Below are positions 36,489 through 45,014 of a DNA stretch of 64,000 nt, piece by piece. The notes beneath the pieces are model-generated. The model was not told the DNA's origin. It saw only the letters and a program-made list of their open reading frames with translations, and ran no database searches. The number at the start of each line of letters is the position of its first letter. Positions within the stretch are counted from its first letter, which is position 1. Source of the DNA: [Clostridium] innocuum. GTDB taxonomy: Bacteria; Bacillota_I; Bacilli_A; Erysipelotrichales; Erysipelotrichaceae. Both the position numbers and the translations under genes were made by a program. The DNA lies in the NCBI GenBank assembly GCA_012317185.1, contig CP048838.1, positions 4,278,001-4,342,000 on the forward strand. Direction: 5' to 3'.

Positions 36489-36803
36489 GAATATGCTGTA
36501 ATGAACATCTTTCGTATGCCCTGATGCTGGAAACATAATAGAAAGAAGCTCTTATACGTTTATGCAGTCAGATCTTCCTGTCCATCTGTGTTTAAAAGGA
36601 GGGAAATATCAGGCTGCCTATTGCGATTCACCTTTGTTCCATCAGCCTCTCCCTATGTTCATGCAAACCAATTTTGTATATTCCAGAACTCTTTTTCTGT
36701 AAATATTAACATAAATAAATACAAATCGTATAAATATCAAGCTTATTCATTTTCAGTAAAATTTTATGGTATTATTAACTATGAAATTTTAAGAGATATA
36801 AGT
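36489..36803. other. intergenic region rpiR - vanY
   Basis: About 315 bases, AT-rich towards the right. No terminator with a clear T-run and no gene is seen; an upstream extension of the vanY reading frame exists but has no ribosome site. Confidence 0.3.
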
Positions 36804-37992
36804 ATGAAAAGAAGAAAAAGAGTCAAACGAAAAGTAAAAATTGCAGCCGTCATTGTGCTGCTTATATGTATAGCTGTCAGTCTGATAATCATAAACCGAA
36901 CTCATATTCAGCTGGCTTTTAAAGGGTATGACAAGGATGAACGCAATATTATAATGACATTAAGTGCACAGGAGATCGATGAGTATGTATCCTTTGCGTC
37001 AGACATTGATATATCGAAATGGAACCGGATGAAAAACAATAAGCATTATCTGGATTATGAACTATATGCAGAGAATGGCGCTGATAAAAAAGAAGCTGTC
37101 GCTTATGTTGATCAGTTTTATGCAGACTATTATCAAGCCTTACGCAGCCAGTGGTTTGATCAGCCAACCCTTCGTACACTGATGAAAAAGACCAGTCTTG
37201 CTGATTTTAAAACAATAAAGGATAAGAAGCTGACCTGGAAACAGATTCAACCTTATATCTATATAAACGGACGTATACTGGAGGATGTCCCTGACTATCT
37301 GAAATCAGGCTTAAAGCCTCTTGAAGCAGTAATGCGTATTTCATATGCGTCCATAAACTCTTCAGCATCAATCACAATTCAGCGATCCTATTCACTTGAT
37401 GACCCAAAACATCTATTACTGATGATCAAAAGAGGCTTTTATGTACCGAAAACCTACGTTCCTGAAAATTTAACAGCTGTTCAAATCCCTGTAGCTCACA
37501 ATGACGGAAACAATCTAATGCGAAAGGATGCGGCAGACGCTTTGGAAAGCATGTATAAGGATGCGAAAAAGCAGGGGCTTATTCTAGCTATTAACAGTGC
37601 GTATCGGCCTTATAACGAACAGCAGCAGGTGTATGATGAATATATGGTGACCTATGGTTTACAGACAGCTGTGAAGCTGGTAGCAGAGCCCGGCTGTAGT
37701 GAGCATCAGCTCGGATTGAGTGTGGATTTAACCAGTCAAAGTGTCATGGACGGCACATATGCGGTATTCGGAGACACACCGGAATACCAATGGGTAATTA
37801 AAAATGCTCACAAATACGGATTCATTTTACGTTATCCCGAGAATAAACAAATATATCAGGACAGCAAATGAACCGTGGCATTTCCGTTATGTAGGAACTG
37901 AAGCCGCTACAGAAATATACCGTAAAAATCTGTGTCTGGAAGAATATACACTGCAGCATGGTTTCTCATATCCCGTTTCAATAAAGCGCTGA
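36804..37992 (+). pseudogene. frameshifted VanY-like D-Ala-D-Ala carboxypeptidase (M15B)
   Basis: Frame 1 from ATG 36804 gives a membrane-anchored protein: positively charged start, TM IAAVIVLLICIAVSLIII, an unknown middle, then an M15 domain with AINSAYRPYNEQQQVYDEY and the zinc ligands of SEHQLGLSVDL. It stops at TGA 37869-37871. The remaining catalytic motif EPWHFRYVG, with the general-base Glu and third zinc His, is in the +1 frame directly downstream and continues to 37992. One extra base between about 37843 and 37868 explains it. As read, the product would lack the catalytic Glu and one zinc ligand. A sequencing error or a recoded +1 shift at AAA-TGA are alternatives. Confidence 0.8.
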
Positions 37993-38104
37993 TAGCAAAT
38001 GGATGATATTCATTATGAACCGTCCAGTTATTTTCCTATGAGGTCAATACGATTTTTATTTCATACTGGAATGTATCCTTTTTATGTATTCGGAGTTTTT
38101 TCTG

Positions 38105-38186
38105 TTATAATACTAGTAGATGGTTATCCCATTAAATAATCCAGCGCGAACCATAAGCTCACATGAATTCCCTGGGAGGTTCGCGC
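38105..38186 (+). other. -10 element and GC-rich hairpin upstream of the CRISPR leader
   Basis: TATAAT at 38105-38110 (no good -35) is followed by a perfect 9-bp inverted repeat GCGCGAACC (38144-38152) / GGTTCGCGC (38178-38186). The arms are unusually GC-rich for this AT-rich stretch. It could be a terminator for the vanY relic (weak T-run) or part of a small transcript. Confidence 0.35.
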
Positions 38187-38224
38187 ATCATTTTGTTCAA
38201 ATTCGCACAAATGTAACAATTTCA

Positions 38225-38260
38225 ACGCAATTTTCATTAACCAAAGTTTTATAATTGCGT
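38225..38260 (+). promoter_or_regulatory. AT-rich CRISPR leader with inverted repeat
   Basis: The stretch before the first CRISPR repeat (about 38187-38300) is AT-rich. It contains ACGCAATT / AATTGCGT arms at 38225-38232 and 38253-38260, with a TATAAT at 38250-38255. This is the side expected for the leader given the repeat orientation and the degenerate last repeat. Confidence 0.4.
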
Positions 38261-38300
38261 AAATTTGTTTCATTTAGGGGATTTCATGGGATTTTTCACG

Positions 38301-38466
38301 GTCTAGCCTCCCTGAGGCTAGTGGATCTAAATGCTATAATCTTGACAAGGGAAGTAGCACGGCTTGTCTAGCCTCCCTGAGGCTAGTGGATCTAAATCTA
38401 TAGTGCTGCTGGCTCCTGTTATGATTTCCGGGAGGTCTACCCTCCCTGAGGCTAGTGGATCTAAAT
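38301..38466 (+). CRISPR. short CRISPR array, type I-C-like repeat (3 repeats, 2 spacers)
   Basis: Three copies of a 32-bp repeat lie at 38301-38332, 38366-38397 and 38435-38466. The first two are identical; the third has one change at position 6. Spacers are 33 bp (38333-38365) and 37 bp (38398-38434) and unrelated to each other. The repeat begins GTC, contains the perfect 7-bp palindrome TAGCCTC-CCT-GAGGCTA and ends GTGGATCTAAAT. This is the layout of type I-C repeats (GTC-stem-loop-stem-GTGGATTGAAAT). No cas gene is in the window, so the array is isolated here. The degenerate third copy marks the leader-distal end. Confidence 0.85.
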
Positions 38467-38495
38467 TTATTTATAAGATTTCCCATTATCCTATG

Positions 38496-38565
38496 AAAAA
38501 ATACGATTTCCTTTTGCCTGACAGTAATGCAAGATTATTACAGGCTTAAGAACATCGTATTTTTT
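38496..38565. terminator. long bidirectional terminator at the end of mnmG
   Basis: Outer arms AAAAAATACGAT / ATCGTATTTTTT (38496-38507, 38554-38565) enclose a second inverted repeat beginning GCCTG and ending CAGGC. It ends 12 bases past the mnmG stop and has T6 tails on both strands. Confidence 0.85.
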
Positions 38566-38577
38566 AATTCATTTTGT

Positions 38578-40452
38578 TTATCCGCTCTTCTTTTTATATG
38601 TGCGCTTTAGCTGTTCCATAAAAACAGCAAGGACTGCAATATCCGCAGGATTCACACCCGAAATACGGGAGGCCTGTCCCATCGTCAGAGGCTGTACCTT
38701 ATTCAGCTTCTGTCTTGCCTCCAGTGACAGATTCACCACCTGATCATAGTCAAACCGCTCAGGCAGGCATACCTTGTCCATCGCCCGCAGATGTTCCGCA
38801 TCACGCTTGGCTTTTTTTATGTATCCCTCGTAGCGAATCTCGATTTGCACAAGCTTCGCAATCGCAGGATCAAATTCGCGTTCCAGATAGGGCTCTAAAA
38901 GTGCGATGGTAATTCCCGGTCGCTTCAGCAGCTCTGCAGCACTGATCCCCTCCTTCAGCACATCCAGTCCTAGCCGTTCCAGCAATCCATTAACTGTTGA
39001 TTTTGGTGTAAACCGAACACCTGCAAGATAGGAAATCATTTCTTCGATATTTTGCATTTTCTTCTGATATCGTGCATAACGCTCATCGCTGATCAGACCT
39101 GTCTCATACCCATATTCGCTTAGTCTTGCGTCTGCATTATCATGACGCAGCAGCAGCCGATATTCAGCACGGGAAGTAAGCAGACGATACGGCTCCTTTG
39201 TCCCCTTTGTCACCAGATCATCAATCATGACACCGATATAGGCTTCATCACGATGCAGGATTAAAGGTTCCTTGTGATCCAGCTTGCGAACTGCATTGAT
39301 TCCTGCCATCAGTCCCTGTGCCGCAGCTTCCTCATATCCACTAGTACCGTTGATCTGTCCAGCAGTATATAAATTCTCAATGATTTTATTTTCCAAGGTC
39401 GGCTTGCATTGCAGCGGATCTATGGCATCATATTCAATCGCATAGGCATATTTTTCAATAGTGCAGTTTTCCAGACCAGGCAGAGAATGCAGCATAGCCT
39501 CTTGTACATCGTACGGCATAGAGGTAGAGAAGCCCTGTACGTAGGTCGTATCCAGCGACTCGCTTTCCGGCTCCAGAAAAATCTGATGACGCTCTTTATC
39601 CGCAAAACGTACCAGCTTATCCTCAATACTGGGACAATAACGCGGTCCCACTCCCTTCACCAATCCGGAATACATGGCAGAGCGCTTCAGATTTCTGTTG
39701 ATAATGTCGTGCGTCTTTGCCGTCGTGTAGGTAAGATAACAGACAGCCTGCTGATCAAATGGACGAATTTCCTTTGTATCCTCAGAGAAGCAGATAAATT
39801 CATCCGTTCCCGGCTGTACTACGGTTTTTGAAAAATCAATGGACGCCGTTCGTACACGGGCAGGTGTTCCAGTTTTCAATCGAAAGGTTTCAATCCCCAG
39901 ATTACGAAGACTCTGTGACAAATTCTCCGTTGTTGGCTCATCCTCAGGACCGCTTAAGGTAGAAGTATGCCCAACCAGAACCGTACTGCTCATAAATGTA
40001 CCCGTTGTCATAATCAAAGCACGACAGTTCACAACGGTTCCATCCTTTTGACGAACGCCGCTTATCCTGCCATCCTTAGCCAGCACCTCTTCCACACACA
40101 TTTCACGGATTTCCAGATACTCCTGTTGTAATAGCTTGTCTTGCATATAGCGCTTATATTCCAGCTTATCCGATTGTACGCGAAGACACTGAACACCCGG
40201 TCCCTTCGTTGTATTCAGCATTTTAAACTGCAATGCAGTCGCATCGGCAGCTTTTCCCATTTCACCGCCAAGTGCGTCAATCTCTCTCACGACGATTCCC
40301 TTTGCAGGACCTCCAACACTCGGATTGCATGGCATGGATGCAATCATATCAATATGCATAGAGTATAGAATTGTCGTTTTCTTCAAACGGGCACAGGCCA
40401 ACGCAGCCTCAACTCCTGCATGACCCCCGCCAATTACGATAACATCAACCAT
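38578..40452 (-). CDS. mnmG: tRNA uridine-5-carboxymethylaminomethyl synthesis enzyme MnmG
   Basis: FAD-dependent partner of MnmE that modifies U34 of tRNAs reading NNA/NNG codons. 624 aa, the normal length. It has the dinucleotide-binding motif VIGGGHAGVEAALA at the N-terminus, the CNPSVGGPAKG signature, the family motif NGTSGYEEAAAQGLMAGINA and the C-terminal helical MnmE-binding domain. Start at ATG 40452, downstream of AGGAAAGGA; the frame extends 14 codons further without a site. A small zinc-ribbon membrane protein gene lies 13 bases upstream, so the two are probably co-transcribed. MnmE is not in the window. Confidence 0.96.
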   Translation of the reverse strand: MVDVIVIGGGHAGVEAALACARLKKTTILYSMHIDMIASMPCNPSVGGPAKGIVVREIDALGGEMGKAADATALQFKMLNTTKGPGVQCLRVQSDKLEYKRYMQDKLLQQEYLEIREMCVEEVLAKDGRISGVRQKDGTVVNCRALIMTTGTFMSSTVLVGHTSTLSGPEDEPTTENLSQSLRNLGIETFRLKTGTPARVRTASIDFSKTVVQPGTDEFICFSEDTKEIRPFDQQAVCYLTYTTAKTHDIINRNLKRSAMYSGLVKGVGPRYCPSIEDKLVRFADKERHQIFLEPESESLDTTYVQGFSTSMPYDVQEAMLHSLPGLENCTIEKYAYAIEYDAIDPLQCKPTLENKIIENLYTAGQINGTSGYEEAAAQGLMAGINAVRKLDHKEPLILHRDEAYIGVMIDDLVTKGTKEPYRLLTSRAEYRLLLRHDNADARLSEYGYETGLISDERYARYQKKMQNIEEMISYLAGVRFTPKSTVNGLLERLGLDVLKEGISAAELLKRPGITIALLEPYLEREFDPAIAKLVQIEIRYEGYIKKAKRDAEHLRAMDKVCLPERFDYDQVVNLSLEARQKLNKVQPLTMGQASRISGVNPADIAVLAVFMEQLKRTYKKKSG

Positions 40453-40465
40453 ACGATTTCCTTTC

Positions 40466-40801
40466 CTAATGTCCCTTATAGCCACATTTTGCACAGGTAT
40501 TTCCCGATCCCATCAGGGCCCCGCAGTGTGGACACATATGCTCCTTTTTACGTATTTCCTTATCGAACTCACTTACAAATTCCCGCTGAATTCGTTTTCT
40601 TCTCATATTCAGACGAAGCAGGAAAATTGCTATGAATAGCATAATTGCACAGACGAGCAGACTGCATGCACTCCTCCAGAATGGATATGCTTCTATATAT
40701 GAATAGAGTGCAAATATGCCAGCTAGCAGTGCTATAAGAATACAGAGCGCAAATGACAGCCAGCGCTGTTTCAAGCTGAGACGTGAATTGTTATATTTCA
40801 T
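40466..40801 (-). CDS. small membrane protein with C-terminal zinc ribbon
   Basis: 111 aa. Two membrane segments (WLSFALCILIALLAGIFALYSYI and ACSLLVCAIMLFIAIFLLRL) are followed by a basic stretch and a C-terminal zinc ribbon CPHCGALMGSGNTCAKCGYKG (two CxxC knuckles). Start at ATG 40801 with GGAAGGA upstream. It precedes mnmG by 13 bases. Function unknown. Confidence 0.7.
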   Translation of the reverse strand: MKYNNSRLSLKQRWLSFALCILIALLAGIFALYSYIEAYPFWRSACSLLVCAIMLFIAIFLLRLNMRRKRIQREFVSEFDKEIRKKEHMCPHCGALMGSGNTCAKCGYKGH

Positions 40802-41252
40802 GATGATTCCTTCCTTCATTTCCAATGCATCCCACAGCCTATAATCTCATGAGAAACCCAATCCCGAATATGTCCTCATTCGGGTTATATTATAGAATAT
40901 TTTCAAACGTATGAACAGGGATTTTTTTATATTTTGCGTTTGTATTCGTTCTAGTGAGCACTGTAAGCGCTCCGTTTTACCGATTCTTCTGCATAAGGTA
41001 ATCCTTGTTTCCAGAAAACAGATTTTCTTTTATTAGACACAGATTTTCGTATAGATTCAATAGTATTCACTTACGTATTCTGCTTGCTTACTGCAATTAT
41101 TAGCCAGTTGGTTTGTAAGAAAATACAGACCAGATTAAAACATTGAAAATCAACACATGGAACTTCATAACATACATATTAAAAAATAACAGAGATTCCA
41201 ATAGTCCTGTGCCTGCCATCGTATTCAAAGCTGAATACACCCCTTCCAAAAT

Positions 41253-41304
41253 ACACTTATAGAAAGCAAGGAAAAGACATACACTTATAAAAAGCAAGGA
41301 AAAG
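41253..41304 (+). repeat. tandem direct repeat (24 bp, period 28)
   Basis: Two near-identical copies of a 24-bp unit beginning ACACTTATA and ending AAGGAAAAG lie at 41253-41276 and 41281-41304, differing at one base. They abut the promoter at 41307. Confidence 0.7.
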
Positions 41305-41306
41305 CA

Positions 41307-41335
41307 TTGACTTTTCACTCATTTTTTTCTATACT
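41307..41335 (+). promoter_or_regulatory. promoter of a small RNA
   Basis: TTGACT (41307-41312), 17-base spacer, TATACT (41330-41335). No protein gene follows on this strand before a strong terminator 34 bases downstream. Confidence 0.75.
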
Positions 41336-41341
41336 TTAGGT

Positions 41342-41407
41342 ACTGAGACAGAAAGCCTGTAAAGGCTGAAAAGAGAGTGTCGCCTGCAAGCAAGCACTCT
41401 CTTTTTT
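41342..41407 (+). ncRNA. candidate 66-base small RNA (possible antitoxin)
   Basis: Begins just after the promoter at 41307-41335. It contains a small hairpin AGCC-TGTAAA-GGCT (41354-41367) and ends in a terminator stem AAAAGAGAGTG / CACTCTCTTTTTT (41369-41407). It has no plausible reading frame. The terminator is symmetric and also serves the opposite strand, where a small membrane-peptide frame lies at 41494-41608. This convergent, 3'-overlapping arrangement resembles type I toxin/antisense pairs such as txpA/ratA. Confidence 0.5.
41369..41407. terminator. shared bidirectional terminator
   Basis: 11-bp stem with T6 on the right strand and T4 on the left strand; it ends the small RNA and could end a leftward toxin-like transcript. 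Confidence 0.75.
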
Positions 41408-41493
41408 ACAGAGGTCTGAGACAGAAGGGGTGTGCAAGATTTCCACATGCAGGATAAGGACTGCCACAGAAATCGATCATTTACTTCGCTGCG

Positions 41494-41608
41494 TTACCGG
41501 CGAATCTGCCGTTCGATCATATAGATCAGCGTCAGAAACATCAGGTACGCCACGATCTGATCCGTATGTACTTCCCCTTCATTTCAGCACACATATCCTT
41601 GTGTCCAT
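41494..41608 (-). pseudogene. possible small transmembrane (toxin-like) peptide, frameshifted
   Basis: A strong site GGAGGT precedes ATG 41608, but that frame stops after nine codons. One base off, the sequence reads DQIVAYLMFLTLIYMIERQIRR and then stops: a short membrane helix with a basic tail, the layout of type I toxins of Firmicutes. Removing one A from a run of three would join the parts into a 37-aa peptide. It is far too short for family assignment; this is a hypothesis based on layout and on the opposite small RNA. Confidence 0.35.
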
Positions 41609-41661
41609 ACTGTTACCTCCACTATTACATACGGTTTCTTTTTTTAAAACTCCTAAATTTT

Positions 41662-41689
41662 TTGACATTTCTCTGAAATAACCTATAGT
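41662..41689 (+). promoter_or_regulatory. orphan promoter
   Basis: TTGACA (41662-41667), 16-base spacer, TATAGT (41684-41689). It points right, into the 3' end of the convergent pirin gene; no plus-strand gene follows, so it may make an antisense RNA or be a relic. Confidence 0.5.
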
Positions 41690-41763
41690 TAAATATAAAA
41701 TCACACAATGCTCCTATAGCGGCAGCCCTGAAATCTTATCTCCTCCACTTTATGCGATTCATG

Positions 41764-42473
41764 TCATTCCTGGAAATAAACCTCCCTTGCCATATCAAAT
41801 AGAATGACATGAGCTCCCTGCAGTGTCTTGATGCAGAAGCTTTCATCAATTTCCACAGCATCGCGCTGCTGTAAGCAAATATCATTACACTCCACCTCAC
41901 CTTCTATAACAATAAGATATACCTGACGGGAAGGCTCTACCGGAATATCCAGCTCCTTTCTGGAAGATAAAGCGCTGACATAAATATCCATATCCTGATG
42001 GATTTGCACATAAGCTGTATTCTTATGACCACTTACGATATGCAGCAAACGGTTTTCGCGAGCCTCCCATGGAATGCGTGCTTCACCATACTGCGGAGTA
42101 TAACCGCTTCGATCAGGCAAAATCCAGATTTGAAGCAGACGTAATATTTCCTCCCCGTCGTTTTTCTCACTGTGGAAAACTCCGGTCCCCGCACTCATGT
42201 ACTGTATTTCCCCACGTTTCAGTGTTGATACATTTTGCATGCTATCGGCGTGGGTCAGCCCCCCTCAATCACATAGGTTATGATTTCCATATCCCGATGC
42301 GGATGGGTTTCAAAGCCGGTATGAGGCTGTATCGTATCATCATTAACTACCCGCAGCACACCGTAATGCATGTTTTTCGGATTGTAATATTCCGCAAAGG
42401 AAAAGTGAAACCAGCTGTCCAGCCAGCCGAGACAGCTTCTTCCCATATTGCGGTGATCAATCTTTTTCATCAT
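41764..42473 (-). pseudogene. pirin-family protein broken in a G6 tract
   Basis: Pirins are cupin-fold metal proteins, some with quercetinase activity. The N-terminal part from ATG 42473 (GGAGGT upstream) reads normally to HPHRDMEIITYVIEGG, then stops. The next part, LTHADSMQNVSTLKRGEIQYMSAGTGVFHSE, is in another frame. The join lies in a run of six G (42259-42264, C6 on the plus strand); seven G would restore one continuous pirin of about 237 aa. It is either a decayed gene, a slippery phase-variable tract, or a homopolymer sequencing error. The C-terminal cupin half (to QE at 41764) is otherwise intact. Confidence 0.8.
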
Positions 42474-42733
42474 TGTATATACCTCCATATCCAGTATGTA
42501 CATGTATAACACTTCCATGCATGCGCAGTTACACTGAACATCACTGAGATAAGAAAAAACTCTCAGATGCCGCGTGATTCATAATACATGGGCTGCTTTT
42601 TCTGGCATGCACCTTATCCGGAACGTTCGCATCTTGTTGTCCGCCATCATGATTTATAAACGCTCTTGTCTGCGGCTATATGCTGTAACAGTGATTCCGC
42701 AGTGCTGTACCACAGGCATTCAGACGCAAAACA

Positions 42734-42764
42734 GCAAAAAGAAAGGATACTCTTTCAAGTACCC
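42734..42764 (-). terminator. terminator of prfA-prmC
   Basis: Minus-strand stem GGGTACT / AGTATCC (one G-U pair) followed by TTTCTTTTT, starting directly after the prmC stop codon. Confidence 0.75.
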
Positions 42765-43625
42765 TCAGTGTTCCATATTCAAATAAACAAACAGCATCCG
42801 GTTTTTACCGGACATATCCTTAAGAACCTCAATTCTTGCATTTGGAAAATATTTCTTCGCCTCTTCACTTAGCGCTTCCTTCTGGTTATAGCCCATTTCA
42901 AACGCCATCATAGCACGTTCCTTCAACACCTTTACGGCATTTTCAAAGATAATGCGATAGAATTTTAAGCCGTCGTCTCCTCCAAATAGCGCCACGTGCG
43001 GTTCATAGTCCACAACACTGTGCTCCATTTCCTCCTCACGCGGTATGTAGGGAGGATTACTAATTAGAATATCCACCTTCAGATTGCGGTCAATCAGCGG
43101 CTGTAACATATCTCCAACCATGAAATTGACGATTGCTTCATTGTCATCAGCATTCTTTTTCGCAACAGCTACAGCCTGTTCACTGATATCCGTTGCCATC
43201 ATATGCAGATTCGGTTCTTCCTTTTTCAAAGAAACCGCAATCGCCCCGCTGCCGGTTCCGATATCCACCGCCATCACATTATCCTGACTGGAAAAATGCT
43301 CATCATAGGCTGCCAGAATATTTGCGACCAGCTCTTCCGTTTCCGGGCGCGGAATCAAAACATCCTCATTCACGGTAAAGCGATAGCCGTAAAACCATTC
43401 AAAACCAAGAACATGTCCGAGAGGAATACCGGTAAGAAGGCGCTGAATACCTTCTTCATAGAGTTCTTCCAGCTCCGGCTGCATTTCCTCATCGAATTCC
43501 ATATACAGATTGTGCGCTTCTTTATTCGTCAGCTCCAGCATATACAGCAGGGCAGACTGTTCGCCATAGCCGGCTTCCTCCATACGCGCCTGAGCATTCT
43601 TCAGCACGGAATGATAGCTGCTCAT
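42765..43625 (-). CDS. prmC: release factor glutamine methyltransferase
   Basis: Transfers a methyl group from SAM to the Gln of the GGQ motif of RF1 and RF2. 286 aa. N-terminal helical RF-binding part; SAM motif VDIGTGSGAIAVSL (about 120-133); catalytic NPPY at 190-193. It follows prfA directly with a one-base overlap of stop and start, the usual operon in Firmicutes. Confidence 0.95.
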   Translation of the reverse strand: MSSYHSVLKNAQARMEEAGYGEQSALLYMLELTNKEAHNLYMEFDEEMQPELEELYEEGIQRLLTGIPLGHVLGFEWFYGYRFTVNEDVLIPRPETEELVANILAAYDEHFSSQDNVMAVDIGTGSGAIAVSLKKEEPNLHMMATDISEQAVAVAKKNADDNEAIVNFMVGDMLQPLIDRNLKVDILISNPPYIPREEEMEHSVVDYEPHVALFGGDDGLKFYRIIFENAVKVLKERAMMAFEMGYNQKEALSEEAKKYFPNARIEVLKDMSGKNRMLFVYLNMEH

Positions 43626-44698
43626 TATTTCTCCCCTGCCAGCTTTGCCTGCTGATCCGCACTCAGTAATGCATCCAGCAGATCCTGCATTCTGCCTTCC
43701 ATAATGCGATCCAGCTGATTCACGGTATATCCGATACGATGATCAGTTACACGATTCTGCGGATAATTATAAGTACGGATTTTTTCTGCACGATCTCCGG
43801 TGCCGATCTTGTTCCGGCGTTCGATACCCTGCTCTTCTTCCAGCTTGCGCTGATGCTCCTCATACACACGGGAACGGATTGTCATCAATGCAGTTGCACG
43901 GTTTTCATGCTGTGAACGTCCGTCCTGACACTTAACCGTAATTCCGGTAGGCTTATGCACAATACGAACTGCGGAATCGGTCTTATTGATATGCTGACCT
44001 CCGGCTCCGCTGGCGCGCATGGTTTCCATTTCCAGATCGTTCATATCAATATCAAAATCCTCCGGTTCGATTTCCGGTGTTACCAGAACGGTTGCTGTAG
44101 AGGTATGGATACGCCCCTGACTTTCTGTCTTGGGAACGCGCTGTACACGATGACTTCCGGATTCAAACTTCAGTTTCCCATAAACGCCATCCCCCTTGAC
44201 CATAAAGGAGACAAGGGAGAAGCCGCCTGCTTCACAGTCATCCATTTCTACGATTTCTATCTTCCAACCCTGACTCTCTGCAAATTTGCTGTACATCCGG
44301 TACAGGTCACCTGCGAAGATATTTCCTTCATCTCCACCGGCTGCCCCGCGAATCTCCACGATGGCATTATGAGAATCATTGGGATCCTTTGGTATCAGTA
44401 GAATTTCCAGCTTTTCCAGATATTCCTCAATCTTAGGCTCCAGCTCCTCGATTTCCATTTTCGCCATTTCCTTGATTTCCTTGTCATCCTCCAGCAAAAG
44501 CGCCTTGGCATCCTCCAGAGCACTCACACTGTTTTTATATTCCGTATAGGTTTCCACCACCTGAGTCAGATCGGCCTGCTCACGTCCCAGCTTGGCCAGC
44601 ATCCTGCTGTCGGTTACGATTTCCGGTGACATCATCATTTCATTGATTTCATGATAACGGTTCACCATTCCTTCAAGGCGTTCTATCATTACACTCAT
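43625..44698 (-). CDS. prfA: peptide chain release factor 1
   Basis: Terminates translation at UAA and UAG. 357 aa. The stop-codon-reading tripeptide is P-K-T (189-191, in RVPKTESQGRIHTS) where most RF1s have P-A/V-T; GGQ is at 233-235 in SGAGGQHINKTDSAV. Start at ATG 44698 with GGAGGT upstream; the frame extends 16 codons further without support. Confidence 0.96.
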   Translation of the reverse strand: MSVMIERLEGMVNRYHEINEMMMSPEIVTDSRMLAKLGREQADLTQVVETYTEYKNSVSALEDAKALLLEDDKEIKEMAKMEIEELEPKIEEYLEKLEILLIPKDPNDSHNAIVEIRGAAGGDEGNIFAGDLYRMYSKFAESQGWKIEIVEMDDCEAGGFSLVSFMVKGDGVYGKLKFESGSHRVQRVPKTESQGRIHTSTATVLVTPEIEPEDFDIDMNDLEMETMRASGAGGQHINKTDSAVRIVHKPTGITVKCQDGRSQHENRATALMTIRSRVYEEHQRKLEEEQGIERRNKIGTGDRAEKIRTYNYPQNRVTDHRIGYTVNQLDRIMEGRMQDLLDALLSADQQAKLAGEK

Positions 44699-44760
44699 AC
44701 TATACCTCCTACGAGTTCTTTCTCTCATTATGCCTGAAAAACGCATAAATATCCTTATAT

Positions 44761-44788
44761 ACTATATCATTGAACGGCTGAATTGCAA
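44761..44788 (-). promoter_or_regulatory. promoter of prfA-prmC
   Basis: Minus strand TTGCAA (44783-44788), 16-base spacer, TATAGT (44761-44766). The remainder of 44789-45014 shows nothing recognisable. Confidence 0.55.
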
Positions 44789-45014
44789 AGAATAAAATGT
44801 AGGAATAGATGCTTTCCCTTCGAATATATGCGTTGCTGAGTGAATGAGAGCAATCGTAAAAAAAACGGCAAGTGATTTTGCGAGTGCTGCAGATGATACC
44901 ATGAGATACCCGATCACGAAGAGAAACCTTAAAATCAGTTAACAGCTTTTCCTTGTCAATTTACAGACAAGCACGAAATACCGTTACGCCTTCGGTTAAA
45001 GCACAGGTTATCAA

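Noticed and set aside
41100..41318. 72-residue hydrophobic open frame on the minus strand
   Set aside because: Starts at GTG with no ribosome site, includes the 28-base tandem repeat and has no recognisable family; it is probably chance.
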